Assembly (NCBI RefSeq): GCF_003966265.1
Contig: NZ_RXNV01000002.1
Location: forward strand, 62,001 to 126,000
Source of the DNA: Shewanella atlantica
GTDB lineage: Bacteria; Pseudomonadota; Gammaproteobacteria; Enterobacterales; Shewanellaceae
DNA: 64,000 nucleotides
Reading direction: 5' to 3'
Under the pieces are notes generated by a model. The model was not told the DNA's origin and made no database searches. It worked only from the letters and a program-made list of their open reading frames with translations. Numbering within the stretch: position 1 is the stretch's first letter; each line of letters starts with the position of its first letter. This document shows, piece after piece, positions 1 through 8,153 of this stretch. A program made the translations under genes and the position numbers.

Positions 1-432
1 TCACGTATGATCCCGGGGTTTTGGGCGCCAACAGATGCGACCTGGGGGATTGAGAATCGCACCACGGCTCTGCGTGTTATCCCAGGAACAGCGAAGTCTC
101 AGCGGGTGGAATATCGTTTAGGCGCCGCAGACGCCAACCCCTATCTGGCTCTGGCTGCTGCTTTAGCCAGCGGTTTGTACGGAATTGAACATAAGCTGGA
201 ACCCGGTGAACAGGTTAAGGGGAACGCTTATGAGCAAACCCACGATGCATCGATAGCCTTACCGTCCACTTTGTGGGATGCCACTCAAAGCTTTAAACAA
301 TCGAGCGCCGCAGAGTGCTTTTTTGGTAAGGCGTTTGTCGAGCATTACGCCATAAGTCGTGAGTGGGAAGAGCGTGAATTCAGAAAACATGTGAGTGATT
401 GGGAGATGGAGCGCTACTTTGAAATTATCTAG
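1..432 (+). CDS. Glutamine synthetase family protein, C-terminal part (gamma-glutamyl-amine ligase type)
   Basis: The reading frame is open from base 1 and only the last ~143 residues are present; the start lies upstream of the window. The segment carries the family's IENRTTALRV stretch and the GAADANPYLALAAALASG helix that close the catalytic barrel of glutamine synthetases. The end, VSDWEMERYFEII, resembles PuuA-like and GlnA-like amine ligases more than housekeeping GlnA. Such enzymes use ATP to couple glutamate to an amine in the cytoplasm. The next three genes (aldehyde dehydrogenase, iron alcohol dehydrogenase, glutamine amidotransferase) support amine or amino-alcohol catabolism through gamma-glutamyl intermediates. 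The substrate cannot be read from this fragment. Family assignment is firm; the role is inferred. Confidence 0.9.
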   Translation, partial: SRMIPGFWAPTDATWGIENRTTALRVIPGTAKSQRVEYRLGAADANPYLALAAALASGLYGIEHKLEPGEQVKGNAYEQTHDASIALPSTLWDATQSFKQSSAAECFFGKAFVEHYAISREWEEREFRKHVSDWEMERYFEII

Positions 433-485
433 TTTCGATTGGCATTCATCGATAAAAATCAGCGACGTTAAGAGGTAGCCCGGCG

Positions 486-1952
486 ATGGCAAAATCTCAG
501 CAAGGCAATTTAAAAGCAAAGTCACATGGGAAGTCTCAACAGGAGTCTAAAGGTGATAAACCAACCGCTAATGAGCAGCAGACTGTGTCCCCTATCGACG
601 GCAGTGTTTATGTTAGTCGGCAACACGCCGGTAAAGAGCTGGTTAATGCCAGTGTCGAAAAGGCGGTGCAGGCAAAGTTGAACTGGCAGGCTACAGCGCT
701 CGATACCCGAAAAGTGATCTGCCAAAAGGCGATAGATAGTCTGTTGAGCCATAAAAAGGAGATTGCCCTCGAGCTAAGCTGGATGATGGGACGTCCTATA
801 CGCTATAGCGCCGGAGAGTTACATGGGGTTGCCGAGCGCAGCGAATATATGATCAGCGTGAGTGATGAAGCGCTTTCCACCCGAACCCTATTGGAAAAGC
901 CCGGGTTAACCCGATACATCAAACGAGAACCTCTGGGTGTGGTATTGGTTATCGCTCCCTGGAACTACCCTTTCCTGACCGCCGTTAACGCTATCATTCC
1001 GGCTTTATTAGCGGGTAATTGCGTCATCTTAAAGCATTCTGCTCAAACGCCACTCTGTGCCGAACGTTTCTATCAGGCTTTTCATGAAGCGGGATTACCC
1101 GAAGGCGTGTTTCAATTTTTGCACCTCAGTCACGAGAGCATCACCAAACTCATCGGCAGAGAAGATATTAACTATGTGGCATTTACCGGCTCGGTGGAGG
1201 GCGGAGTTGAGATAGAGAAAGCCGCTCAAGGTCGATTTATTGGAGTGGGATTAGAGTTGGGGGGGAAAGATCCCGCCTATGTGCGTCAGGACGCGGATAT
1301 CGAAAAGGCGGTTGCTAGCATAGTCGATGGTGCTTTTTTCAATTCAGGGCAGTCATGCTGTGGCATAGAACGAGTCTATGTACATTCTGGTGTCTATGAC
1401 GAGTTTATCGCTCAGGCGGTTGCGTTAACCTTGCATTACCAACTGGGGCGAGCCGATGATCCAGACTCTACGCTGGGGCCTATGGTCAGAACTGGTGCAG
1501 CCGATTTTGTGCGCGCGCAAGTGAAGGAGGCGATAGCGCAGGGAGCGGTGCCGCATATCGATGAGGCCTTGTTCGAGATGAGTCAGGCGGGGACAGCTTA
1601 TCTTGCGCCACAGATATTAACTCAGGTTAACCATCAGATGAGAGTGATGAGAGAGGAGTCGTTTGGTCCTGTGATGGGGATCATGAAGGTCAGTGACGAT
1701 CGAGAGGCGCTAGATCTGATGAATGACAGTCAGTTTGGCTTAACCGCCAGTATATTTACTAAAGATATTGAAACCGGAGTCGCTTTAGGCGAGCTAATTG
1801 AAACCGGCACCTTCTTCCTTAATCGTTGTGATTACCTTGATCCGGCTCTGGCATGGACAGGTATAAAGCAGTCTGGACGAGGGTGCAGTTTATCTCAATT
1901 TGGCTTCGACTATTTGACCCGGCCTAAATCGTTTTACATCAAACATAACTAA
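486..1952 (+). CDS. NAD(P)-dependent aldehyde dehydrogenase
   Basis: This 488-residue protein is a full-length ALDH-superfamily enzyme that oxidises an aldehyde to the acid. Visible motifs are the cofactor-fold PWNYPF, the general-base Glu in LELGGKDPAYV (around residue 256) and the catalytic Cys in SGQSCCG (around residue 291). The first ~30 residues are a low-complexity Lys/Ser/Gln-rich extension not needed by the fold, so the true start could lie further in, although the ATG at 486 follows an AGAGGT-like ribosome site. It sits 53 bases after the glutamine-synthetase-like gene and before an alcohol dehydrogenase. It probably acts on a gamma-glutamylated amino-aldehyde, like PuuC in putrescine breakdown, but the actual substrate is inferred. 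Confidence 0.92.
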   Translation: MAKSQQGNLKAKSHGKSQQESKGDKPTANEQQTVSPIDGSVYVSRQHAGKELVNASVEKAVQAKLNWQATALDTRKVICQKAIDSLLSHKKEIALELSWMMGRPIRYSAGELHGVAERSEYMISVSDEALSTRTLLEKPGLTRYIKREPLGVVLVIAPWNYPFLTAVNAIIPALLAGNCVILKHSAQTPLCAERFYQAFHEAGLPEGVFQFLHLSHESITKLIGREDINYVAFTGSVEGGVEIEKAAQGRFIGVGLELGGKDPAYVRQDADIEKAVASIVDGAFFNSGQSCCGIERVYVHSGVYDEFIAQAVALTLHYQLGRADDPDSTLGPMVRTGAADFVRAQVKEAIAQGAVPHIDEALFEMSQAGTAYLAPQILTQVNHQMRVMREESFGPVMGIMKVSDDREALDLMNDSQFGLTASIFTKDIETGVALGELIETGTFFLNRCDYLDPALAWTGIKQSGRGCSLSQFGFDYLTRPKSFYIKHN

Positions 1953-1977
1953 GCCGTTTTGTCTTAACGGCGCAAAC

Positions 1978-2033
1978 TATACCCAAACGACCTCGATTTG
2001 CAGGATTGAGCATTTTGAAGTGGCTTGGGTATA
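1978..2033. repeat. Short palindrome-ended intergenic repeat
   Basis: A 56-base element begins with TATACCCAA (1978-1986) and ends with its exact reverse complement TTGGGTATA (2025-2033). It fills most of the gap between the aldehyde and alcohol dehydrogenase genes. The inner sequence is only partly self-complementary. Elements with these ends are, from memory, dispersed in Shewanella and Vibrio-like genomes as small non-autonomous repeats; I see no second copy in this window. It is transcribed with the operon and could form a hairpin in the mRNA. Confidence 0.55.
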
Positions 2034-2047
2034 TCTAGGAGCGATAG

Positions 2048-3214
2048 ATGGAACTATTTGCAAATTGGCACTACCCGACGGCCATCACAGTTGGTGATAC
2101 TTGTATCTCACAGATAGGAGAAAAGTGTCTTAATTTATCGATGAGTAAAGTGATGGTGGTGACCGATCCCGGCTTAGCTGAGTTGTCATTGGTGACAGAC
2201 GTATTGTCTCATTGCAGAGAGGCCGGTTTAATGGCAGAGCTGTTTTGTGACATTCAGGGGAATCCCACCGGCGAAAATATTCGAACTGGGATAGAGGCGT
2301 TTAATGCCGGTGAGTTCGACGGTGTTATTGCTTTGGGAGGCGGTTCAAGTCTGGATGCCGGTAAGGCGATAGCTATGATGGCCAAACAAACAATCTCTCT
2401 GTGGCAGGCGGAAGATGTCAGTGATAACTGGAAGCGAATCGATGCGGATAATATGCTGCCTGTTGTTGCCGTACCCACGACAGCGGGTACCGGCTCAGAG
2501 GTCGGCCGGGCGTCGGTGATCACAGATACCGATGGTGAATATCATGTTAAGCGCATCATTTTTCATCCTAAGATGATCCCCGCCATTGTGTTACTCGATC
2601 CCGGCCTAACGGTGAAGTTGTCGCCGCAAATGACAGCAGCGACGGGGCTGGATGCGCTATCACATAATCTTGAGGCATTTTGCGCGCCTTCTTATCATCC
2701 TATGGCCGAAGGGATTGCCATCGAGGCCATCAGATTAATTAAAGCCTACTTGCCCGCAGCGTTCGAAGATGGTGAGAATATCGAGGCACGAACCCAGATG
2801 CTGGTGGCGTCAAGCATGGGGGCGACCAGTTTTCAGCGAGGGCTCGGCGGCATGCATGCGCTGGCTCATTCATTAGGCGCGCTCTATAACAAGCATCACG
2901 GCCTGCTTAACGCAATATTGATGCCTTATGTATTAAAGAAGAATCGAGGAGAGATTGAGGAGAGAATTACCCGATTGGCCAGATACCTTGAGCTCGACTA
3001 TCCGGGGTTTGACAGTTTTCTTGAATGGGTACTGCTGTTTCGGGCCAGGTTGGATATCCCCCATTCACTCGATGAAATCGGCATCACGCTCGAAGATGTC
3101 CGCTTAGTGGGAGAGATGTCAGTAAAAGATGCGGCCGCCGGGGGAAACCCGGTCTGCCTGACGGCCGATGAATACGCCGAACTCTTTACAGATGCTGTTG
3201 AGGGGCGTTTGTGA
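2048..3214 (+). CDS. Iron-containing alcohol dehydrogenase
   Basis: This is a 388-residue group III (iron-activated) alcohol dehydrogenase, the usual length for the family. The nucleotide-binding GGGSSLDAGKAIAMM motif lies near residues 98-112. The metal-binding His residues lie in the HNLEAF...YHPMA and GMHALAHSLGALYNKHHG regions. The enzyme interconverts an alcohol and an aldehyde with NAD(P). An AGGAG ribosome site sits just upstream of the ATG. Pairing with the preceding aldehyde dehydrogenase suggests a two-step oxidation of an alcohol to an acid. Together with the glutamine-synthetase-like and amidotransferase genes this points to an amino alcohol such as ethanolamine carried as a gamma-glutamyl amide. 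That substrate is an inference. Confidence 0.93.
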   Translation: MELFANWHYPTAITVGDTCISQIGEKCLNLSMSKVMVVTDPGLAELSLVTDVLSHCREAGLMAELFCDIQGNPTGENIRTGIEAFNAGEFDGVIALGGGSSLDAGKAIAMMAKQTISLWQAEDVSDNWKRIDADNMLPVVAVPTTAGTGSEVGRASVITDTDGEYHVKRIIFHPKMIPAIVLLDPGLTVKLSPQMTAATGLDALSHNLEAFCAPSYHPMAEGIAIEAIRLIKAYLPAAFEDGENIEARTQMLVASSMGATSFQRGLGGMHALAHSLGALYNKHHGLLNAILMPYVLKKNRGEIEERITRLARYLELDYPGFDSFLEWVLLFRARLDIPHSLDEIGITLEDVRLVGEMSVKDAAAGGNPVCLTADEYAELFTDAVEGRL

Positions 3215-3284
3215 TGCCAAGGCTACCTGTTAAATTAATCACTTTCGGGTGATGGAGTTATGAAGAAGGTCTAGGGAGGGGTAG

Positions 3285-3983
3285 ATGAGAGTAGGGTTGC
3301 TGCTTTGTGATGATGTAGCCGAGTCTTTGAAAGATAAGCATGGGAGCTACCCGCAGATGTTCGCTGGACTATTTGAGTATGTCGATGAACAGATAGCGAT
3401 CAACGTGTATCCGGTGATTGATGGCGTTTATCCGGAGTCGATAGACGAATGTGACGGCTACATCTCGACTGGCAGCCGTTACAGTGTCAATGATGATGCG
3501 CACTGGATAGCTGAGTTCGAGGCCTTTATTGCCCGACTGTTTAGTTCAAATAAGAAATTTGTCGGGATCTGTTTTGGTCATCAAATGATGGCGAAAGCAC
3601 TGGGAGGGGAAGTGGTGAGCTCGCCGAAGGGGTGGGGGATCGGAGTCATGACAACGACGATTAAACATAGACCCGCCTGGATGGAGATGGATATACAGCA
3701 ACTTGCATTAGTAGTGAGTCACAGGGACCAGGTAACAAAAATGCCGGCAGGCGCCGAGCTCATCGCTGGCAGTGAGTTTTGCCCCTGTTATATGATGCAG
3801 GTAGGCGAGCATTTTTTAGGTATTCAGGGACACCCGGAGTTCAGTAAAAGTTACGTCCGCGATCTTATGATGATGAGACGTGACGCTATCTCTGTTCAAC
3901 GGGTAAAAACGGGTATTGCGTCCCTGTCGTTAGCGGCAGACGATGCGTCTGTGAGCCGAATGATTGTCAATTTTTTACGTTAG
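3285..3983 (+). CDS. Class I glutamine amidotransferase-like protein
   Basis: This 232-residue stand-alone GATase1 domain shows the nucleophile elbow GICFGHQ (Cys near residue 95) and the late catalytic HPEFS motif. It resembles the amidase half of GMP synthase without a synthetase domain. Such single-domain proteins often act as gamma-glutamyl hydrolases. In this operon it would release glutamate and the oxidised product at the end of a gamma-glutamyl pathway, analogous to PuuD, although PuuD itself is a somewhat different subgroup. The gene has a GGAGGGG-type ribosome site and ends the operon, with 212 bases before tsaB. Confidence 0.88.
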   Translation: MRVGLLLCDDVAESLKDKHGSYPQMFAGLFEYVDEQIAINVYPVIDGVYPESIDECDGYISTGSRYSVNDDAHWIAEFEAFIARLFSSNKKFVGICFGHQMMAKALGGEVVSSPKGWGIGVMTTTIKHRPAWMEMDIQQLALVVSHRDQVTKMPAGAELIAGSEFCPCYMMQVGEHFLGIQGHPEFSKSYVRDLMMMRRDAISVQRVKTGIASLSLAADDASVSRMIVNFLR

Positions 3984-4005
3984 TGACGACTGTGCCGTTG
4001 GTTTT

Positions 4006-4026
4006 TTAACCGAAAACGGTGTTTTT
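4006..4026 (+). terminator. Weak candidate intrinsic terminator after the amidotransferase gene
   Basis: A short ACCG-AAAA-CGGT hairpin is followed by GTTTTTA, 25 bases after the amidotransferase stop. The stem is only about four to five pairs, so the call is tentative. Confidence 0.35.
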
Positions 4027-4195
4027 ATGGGCTTTTATAATTTAGACACTTATTGATGTTCTGTTTCTTAGGTATAATCATTCTTTTCTCTGTGTGTAAA
4101 CACATAGAAGATAACTTTAAAACTAGTGGCTTATTCGCCGCTATTTCGTGATCTTAAGGCTGTGTTGATACAGGCCTATTTGCTTGTGGTATTAG

Positions 4196-4915
4196 ATGAC
4201 TGATAAACAGAAAAACATTGAAACATTGACCGTGCTAGCGTTAGACACGTGTACAGAATCATGCTCGGCAGCCTTGATTTCAGGCGGGAAGATCTATTCC
4301 GAGCAGGCCGATGCGCCTCGTGAGCATAGCCAGCGTATTTTACCTATGGTCGATTCAGTATTATCCCAGGCGAACATTCAACTTCAAAATGTTGATTTAA
4401 TTGCATATGGTCGCGGTCCGGGGAGCTTTACCGGTATCAGAATTTGTACCAGCATGACTCAAGGCTTAGCCTTAGGCCAAGATCTTCCGGTGATCGGGAT
4501 ATCTTCACTGCAAACCATGGCTCAGGCGGTGTTCGATGAGCAGGGCGGACAGCAGATCATCGCCGCCATCGATGCCAGAATGGGAGAAGTGTACTGGGGA
4601 CAGTTTATTGTTAAGGATGGTTTGGCTGAGCTCAAAGATGCCGAGCTTGTCTGCTCACCCGATGATGTGCCACTGACCCTGGATGTTAGTCAGCCGATTC
4701 TTGTATGTGGTACCGCCTTCGATGCCTACCCTAATCTACTGACCTTGTCTGAGAATATCTCACTGGCTGAAAATGTTAAGTTTCCGGATGCTAAAGCCAT
4801 GTTAGCGCTGGCCAAAGCAGGTTTTTCACTGGGGCTGAGTACAGCCGTTGATGACCTGGCCCCCGTGTATTTGCGTGATACAGTTACCTGGAAGAAGTTA
4901 CCCGGACGTGAGTGA
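4196..4915 (+). CDS. tsaB: TsaB, tRNA threonylcarbamoyladenosine biosynthesis scaffold protein
   Basis: The 239-residue protein (E. coli YeaZ/TsaB is 231) has the ASKHA-type start VLALDTCTESCSAAL and the GRGPGSFTGIRI motif that defines TsaB. TsaB dimerises with TsaD and, with TsaE, transfers threonylcarbamoyl to A37 of ANN-decoding tRNAs. It is an essential cytoplasmic protein in most bacteria. The motif and the upstream position relative to fadD-rnd match enteric gene order. The first ~10 residues before LTVLALDT are longer than in E. coli, but no better start is evident. Confidence 0.95.
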   Translation: MTDKQKNIETLTVLALDTCTESCSAALISGGKIYSEQADAPREHSQRILPMVDSVLSQANIQLQNVDLIAYGRGPGSFTGIRICTSMTQGLALGQDLPVIGISSLQTMAQAVFDEQGGQQIIAAIDARMGEVYWGQFIVKDGLAELKDAELVCSPDDVPLTLDVSQPILVCGTAFDAYPNLLTLSENISLAENVKFPDAKAMLALAKAGFSLGLSTAVDDLAPVYLRDTVTWKKLPGRE

Positions 4916-4939
4916 GCGGGTAACGGGTAGCCTGACTCT

Positions 4940-5008
4940 GGTTTAGAAAGACGGGTTTAGAGAGACCAGTTTAGTGAGGCAGGTTTAGAGAGACCGGTTT
5001 GAGTGACC
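4940..5008 (+). repeat. Five imperfect ~14-base tandem repeats between tsaB and the next gene
   Basis: Five consecutive degenerate units of the pattern GGTTTAGAGAGACC can be read at 4940-4953, 4954-4968, 4969-4981, 4982-4995 and 4996-5008. The block fills the gap between tsaB and the small Gln-rich gene. It may be replication-slippage material; no function is visible. Confidence 0.6.
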
Positions 5009-5045
5009 GCTAATCGATTAACTTGATGTTAAAGGACGAAGAGTA

Positions 5046-5414
5046 ATGCAGATTCAATCAAATCTTTTTGCACCGTCTACGACGAAAGCCCCGGGGGTAT
5101 CTTCATCGAATGTGAAGCGCTCACAGGTTGAACCTAGCCATCAGGTTGAGCAGTCTCACAAAAGCCAAGGTCTCGAGGCCAGTCAGCAAGTCACACATGG
5201 ACAGGCAGATAAAGAAAACTCTCAGCAACATGCCCTGTCTGCACCGCCTCAGAACCCTTCTCCTGAAGAGTTGGAGTCCCGCTTAGTGGCAAAACTGGAG
5301 TATGAGCAACAAACACAAGGCACCGAAGGGGCCGTTGCTCATTATCTGGCAAATCAGCATGCGGCTCAAAGAGAAGCGATTCAGCAAATGGTGGGTATCG
5401 ATACCTATGCCTGA
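5046..5414 (+). CDS. Conserved-looking hypothetical Gln/Ser-rich protein
   Basis: This 122-residue protein has no recognised domain. The first ~75 residues are low-complexity, rich in Gln, Ser and His, and probably disordered. The last ~45 (SPEELESRLVAKLEYEQQ... to the end) look helical and charged. There is no signal peptide or membrane segment. An AAAGGACGAAGAGTA ribosome region precedes the ATG. Its 3' end overlaps the start of the M50-like peptidase gene by eight bases, so the two are probably translationally coupled. The coding call rests on the ribosome site, the overlap and the ordered C-terminal part. Confidence 0.72.
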   Translation: MQIQSNLFAPSTTKAPGVSSSNVKRSQVEPSHQVEQSHKSQGLEASQQVTHGQADKENSQQHALSAPPQNPSPEELESRLVAKLEYEQQTQGTEGAVAHYLANQHAAQREAIQQMVGIDTYA

Positions 5415-6123
5415 CCCGTTAACTCAGGGCATCACCGACAAGAGTGAGAGTAAAGCAGGTGCACCCGGTCGCGGACGTTTCCTGATTGAATTACTGCTCG
5501 CTATGGTGATCACGCGCCTGCCTTTTATCAATGTCCCGTTTAAGTGGCTCGAAAGTTATTTTCATGAACTCTCCCATGGTTTAGCGACGCTGTTGACCGG
5601 TGGCATCGTCAGTCATATCCAACTGTTTCCTAATGGCGCCGGATTATGCTTCAGCCAAGGGGGCTGGCCTGTTGTTATCGGCTTCAGCGGCTATTTCGGG
5701 GCTGCCTTATGGGGTTATCTGATCTTTATTCTGGCCACCTGGCCAAGGGGGATCCGCATGAGCTTTGCTATGCTCGGATCTGCCGTTATTGTTACCGCCT
5801 TACTTTGGGGAAGAGATCTGCTGACTATCTCTATTCTCGCTTGTCTCGCCGTCCTGTTCCTGTTGCCGCTCAAACTTAGCCGTAATCGATTTTTGGGTAG
5901 TGGTCTGCGGGTGATGGCGCTGATGATTATGCTCAACGCGCTCGCCAGCCCAACGGTCTTGTTAGGGCTGAATGGCAAAGGTGATGCGGCTATGTTAGCT
6001 ACGCAGACCTGGATCCCAGGTTGGATATGGGTCATGGCTTGGTTGGCAATCAGTGCAGTGATGATTTTTCTTTGTTGGAGACGGGTCGATAGTGCAGCAA
6101 AAAATTCGGTAATTAAAAGGTAA
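5407..6123 (+). CDS. M50-family membrane metallopeptidase-like protein
   Basis: Taking the ATG at 5407 gives 238 residues. The frame extends upstream to 5302, but that part only overlaps the previous gene, so the inner start is preferred. The protein has an HELSHG zinc-binding motif near residue 55, matching the HExxH of site-2-type (M50) peptidases. It has five to six hydrophobic segments, including the TLLTGGIVSHIQLFPNGAGL loop typical of M50B-like proteins. It is probably an inner-membrane protease or a relative; the substrate is unknown. The ATG lies inside the end of the upstream gene, suggesting coupled expression. Confidence 0.8.
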   Translation: MPDPLTQGITDKSESKAGAPGRGRFLIELLLAMVITRLPFINVPFKWLESYFHELSHGLATLLTGGIVSHIQLFPNGAGLCFSQGGWPVVIGFSGYFGAALWGYLIFILATWPRGIRMSFAMLGSAVIVTALLWGRDLLTISILACLAVLFLLPLKLSRNRFLGSGLRVMALMIMLNALASPTVLLGLNGKGDAAMLATQTWIPGWIWVMAWLAISAVMIFLCWRRVDSAAKNSVIKR

Positions 6124-6136
6124 TACCGATTGGTAT
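6123..6136. repeat. Short inverted repeat ATACC-GATT-GGTAT
   Basis: A five-pair inverted repeat lies right after the peptidase stop. A partial version, TAATACCGATTGCTATA, follows the rnd stop at 11035-11050. The shared TAATACCGATTG suggests a small dispersed element rather than a gene-specific signal. Confidence 0.4.
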
Positions 6137-6227
6137 ATTTACTTTTTGAATCAATCTGAGCTTGGATTTTAATCTGGCAAGCTGTTAGGTTTAGTCTTTA
6201 CTTTAATACCCTACAGGGAAGCAAAAA

Positions 6228-7058
6228 ATGGATATAAAGACCCTAGCGTTAGGTTGCGTTGTCACGGCAGGTCTTACTTTTAGTGCCATGGCTCATGAAC
6301 AGATTGATGATACCCAAAGCCTGAAAAATGCGGTTAACAGCGAGTTCAGACAAGCTAAAAATGTTGAGCGAGATGGGTTTCGTCACCCATTAGAAACACT
6401 GTCCTTTTTTGATATAAAAGCATCAGATACCGTCGTCGAACTTTGGCCTGGAGGTGGTTGGTATGCTGAGATCTTAGCCCCCTATCTGGCGCATAGCGGC
6501 AACTATATTGCAGGTAATTTCGATACTAATCCCAATGATGAGAAACTTCGCAATGGTTACCGGGCTAAGGTGGGGAAAAAATTTGAATCTTGGTTAGGCG
6601 ATAACAAGGATCACCTGGGAGATGCCACGATGGTGACCTTCGATCCACCTGTTTATTATCACTTAGGTAAAGATAGCAGCGTCGATGTGGTGCTAACGTT
6701 CAGGAATCTTCACAATTGGGCCATGAAAGGTCATATGAAGCCCGTGTTCGAATCGGCTTATAAAGTGCTTAAGCCTGGTGGGACCTTTGGGGTGGTTGAG
6801 CATAGAGCGAATCCGGGAATGGAAGCTAAAACCGGTTATATGGATCAGGCACAAGTGATTGCACTTGCGGAAACGGTGGGCTTTAAACTGGTTGAAAAAT
6901 CAGAAATAAATGCCAACCCGAAAGATACCAAGGACTACCCTAAAGGTGTGTGGACACTCCCGCCACGTCTGGCGTTGGACTCGCTTGATAGAGAAAAGTA
7001 TCTTGCTATCGGTGAGAGTGATCGCATGACACTAAAATTTGTCAAAAAAACTCAATAA
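6228..7058 (+). CDS. Exported class I methyltransferase-fold protein (COG4798-like)
   Basis: The 276-residue protein begins with a typical Sec signal peptide ending near AMA-HE (residue 22-23). The mature part carries a Rossmann methyltransferase-like motif, VVELWPGGGWYAEILAPYL, a post-motif aromatic FRNLHNWAMKG and LKPGGTFGVVEHR. It matches the family annotated as predicted methyltransferases with a leader peptide. S-adenosylmethionine is not expected in the periplasm, so the biochemical activity there is unclear and the fold may be reused. An ACAGGGAAGC ribosome region precedes the ATG. The fold and signal peptide are visible; the reaction is not. Confidence 0.82.
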   Translation: MDIKTLALGCVVTAGLTFSAMAHEQIDDTQSLKNAVNSEFRQAKNVERDGFRHPLETLSFFDIKASDTVVELWPGGGWYAEILAPYLAHSGNYIAGNFDTNPNDEKLRNGYRAKVGKKFESWLGDNKDHLGDATMVTFDPPVYYHLGKDSSVDVVLTFRNLHNWAMKGHMKPVFESAYKVLKPGGTFGVVEHRANPGMEAKTGYMDQAQVIALAETVGFKLVEKSEINANPKDTKDYPKGVWTLPPRLALDSLDREKYLAIGESDRMTLKFVKKTQ

Positions 7059-7079
7059 ACAACTGACAACAGAGGCTAT

Positions 7080-7955
7080 ATGTGGCAATCTTGCGCCCCC
7101 GAAAATGAGGTAGAATTTCAACTGCCCCATATACGACTTTCAGGTCGCCGTTGGGGGGCGCCCGATAAGCCATTGATACTTGCCCTTCATGGGTGGCTGG
7201 ATAATGCCAATAGCTTTGAGCCTTTAGCCGAAGAGCTATCAGCTGAATATCAAATCCTGGCGATAGACTGGCCGGGCCATGGCGGATCTGAGCATAGGCC
7301 CGGTTCATACCCGCTGCACTGGGTTGATTACCTCTATGATCTTGAGATTCTTGTTGAAAGGTTGTCGCAGCGTCAGGCGCCAAAGGCCATTATTGGTCAT
7401 TCTTTGGGTGGCATTGTTGCATCAGCTTATACCGCAGCTTTTCCAGAAAGAGTGGATAAATTAGTGTTGATAGAGGCGATTTGTCCACTTTTTGAAGCTG
7501 CCTCAAAGAACAATCAACGGCTTCGACATAGCTTTATCAGTCATGGCCATTTCTTGAAGAAACGTGATGATGACCCAGCAGTTTATGATTCTATCGAAGT
7601 TGCTGTGAAAGCCAGAATGCGATTGACCGGCCTGGAAGAGAGGTGGTGCCGCTTGCTGGTCGATAGAAATATGCAAAAACATGATATAGGAGTCAGTTGG
7701 CGAAGCGATCCAAGGTTAAAATTAGATTCGCCTATCAGGCTGACATTCGAACAGGTTGATGCACTTATGAGTGGTCACAGTTCCAGTACTTTACTTATTA
7801 CTGCAAACCAGGGGTATTCTGAGCTGAACACGCTTTTACCTAAAGCTAAATTGTGGTTTAAACACCTTTCCTGCGTAGAGCTGGAAGGTGACCACCACTT
7901 ACATATGGGAAATGCAGTTAAAACGGCTAATACTATTAGTGATTACTTAACTTAA
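7080..7955 (+). CDS. Alpha/beta hydrolase
   Basis: This 291-residue cytoplasmic alpha/beta hydrolase has the oxyanion-hole region LHGWLDNANSF, the nucleophile elbow IGHSLGG (Ser near residue 106) and a late His in EGDHHLHMG. The general layout is shared with serine esterases and with MEST- or YbfF-like hydrolases. No substrate can be named. It starts 21 bases after the methyltransferase-fold gene, so the two are probably co-transcribed, and it lies upstream of fadD in the same direction. Confidence 0.88.
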   Translation: MWQSCAPENEVEFQLPHIRLSGRRWGAPDKPLILALHGWLDNANSFEPLAEELSAEYQILAIDWPGHGGSEHRPGSYPLHWVDYLYDLEILVERLSQRQAPKAIIGHSLGGIVASAYTAAFPERVDKLVLIEAICPLFEAASKNNQRLRHSFISHGHFLKKRDDDPAVYDSIEVAVKARMRLTGLEERWCRLLVDRNMQKHDIGVSWRSDPRLKLDSPIRLTFEQVDALMSGHSSSTLLITANQGYSELNTLLPKAKLWFKHLSCVELEGDHHLHMGNAVKTANTISDYLT

Positions 7956-8153
7956 ATTATCACTAACACAGATAAAAAAAGAGACTAGGCTTTTTACTCT
8001 ATTTATGTGATGATGATCATAATTAAAACGCCTGTATGAATCGGGTGAGCTTACAATAAAAATGAAAGACAGTGTTATTGCTTGTTGATTTACAAGCTTT
8101 TTACAGACTAGTGTGGTCTGTATCCACTGCATGTGGGATATTAGGAGAGATTT

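Noticed and set aside
8106..8120. AGAC-N7-GTCT palindrome upstream of fadD as a FadR or PsrA site
   Set aside because: It does not match the known cores of either regulator closely enough.
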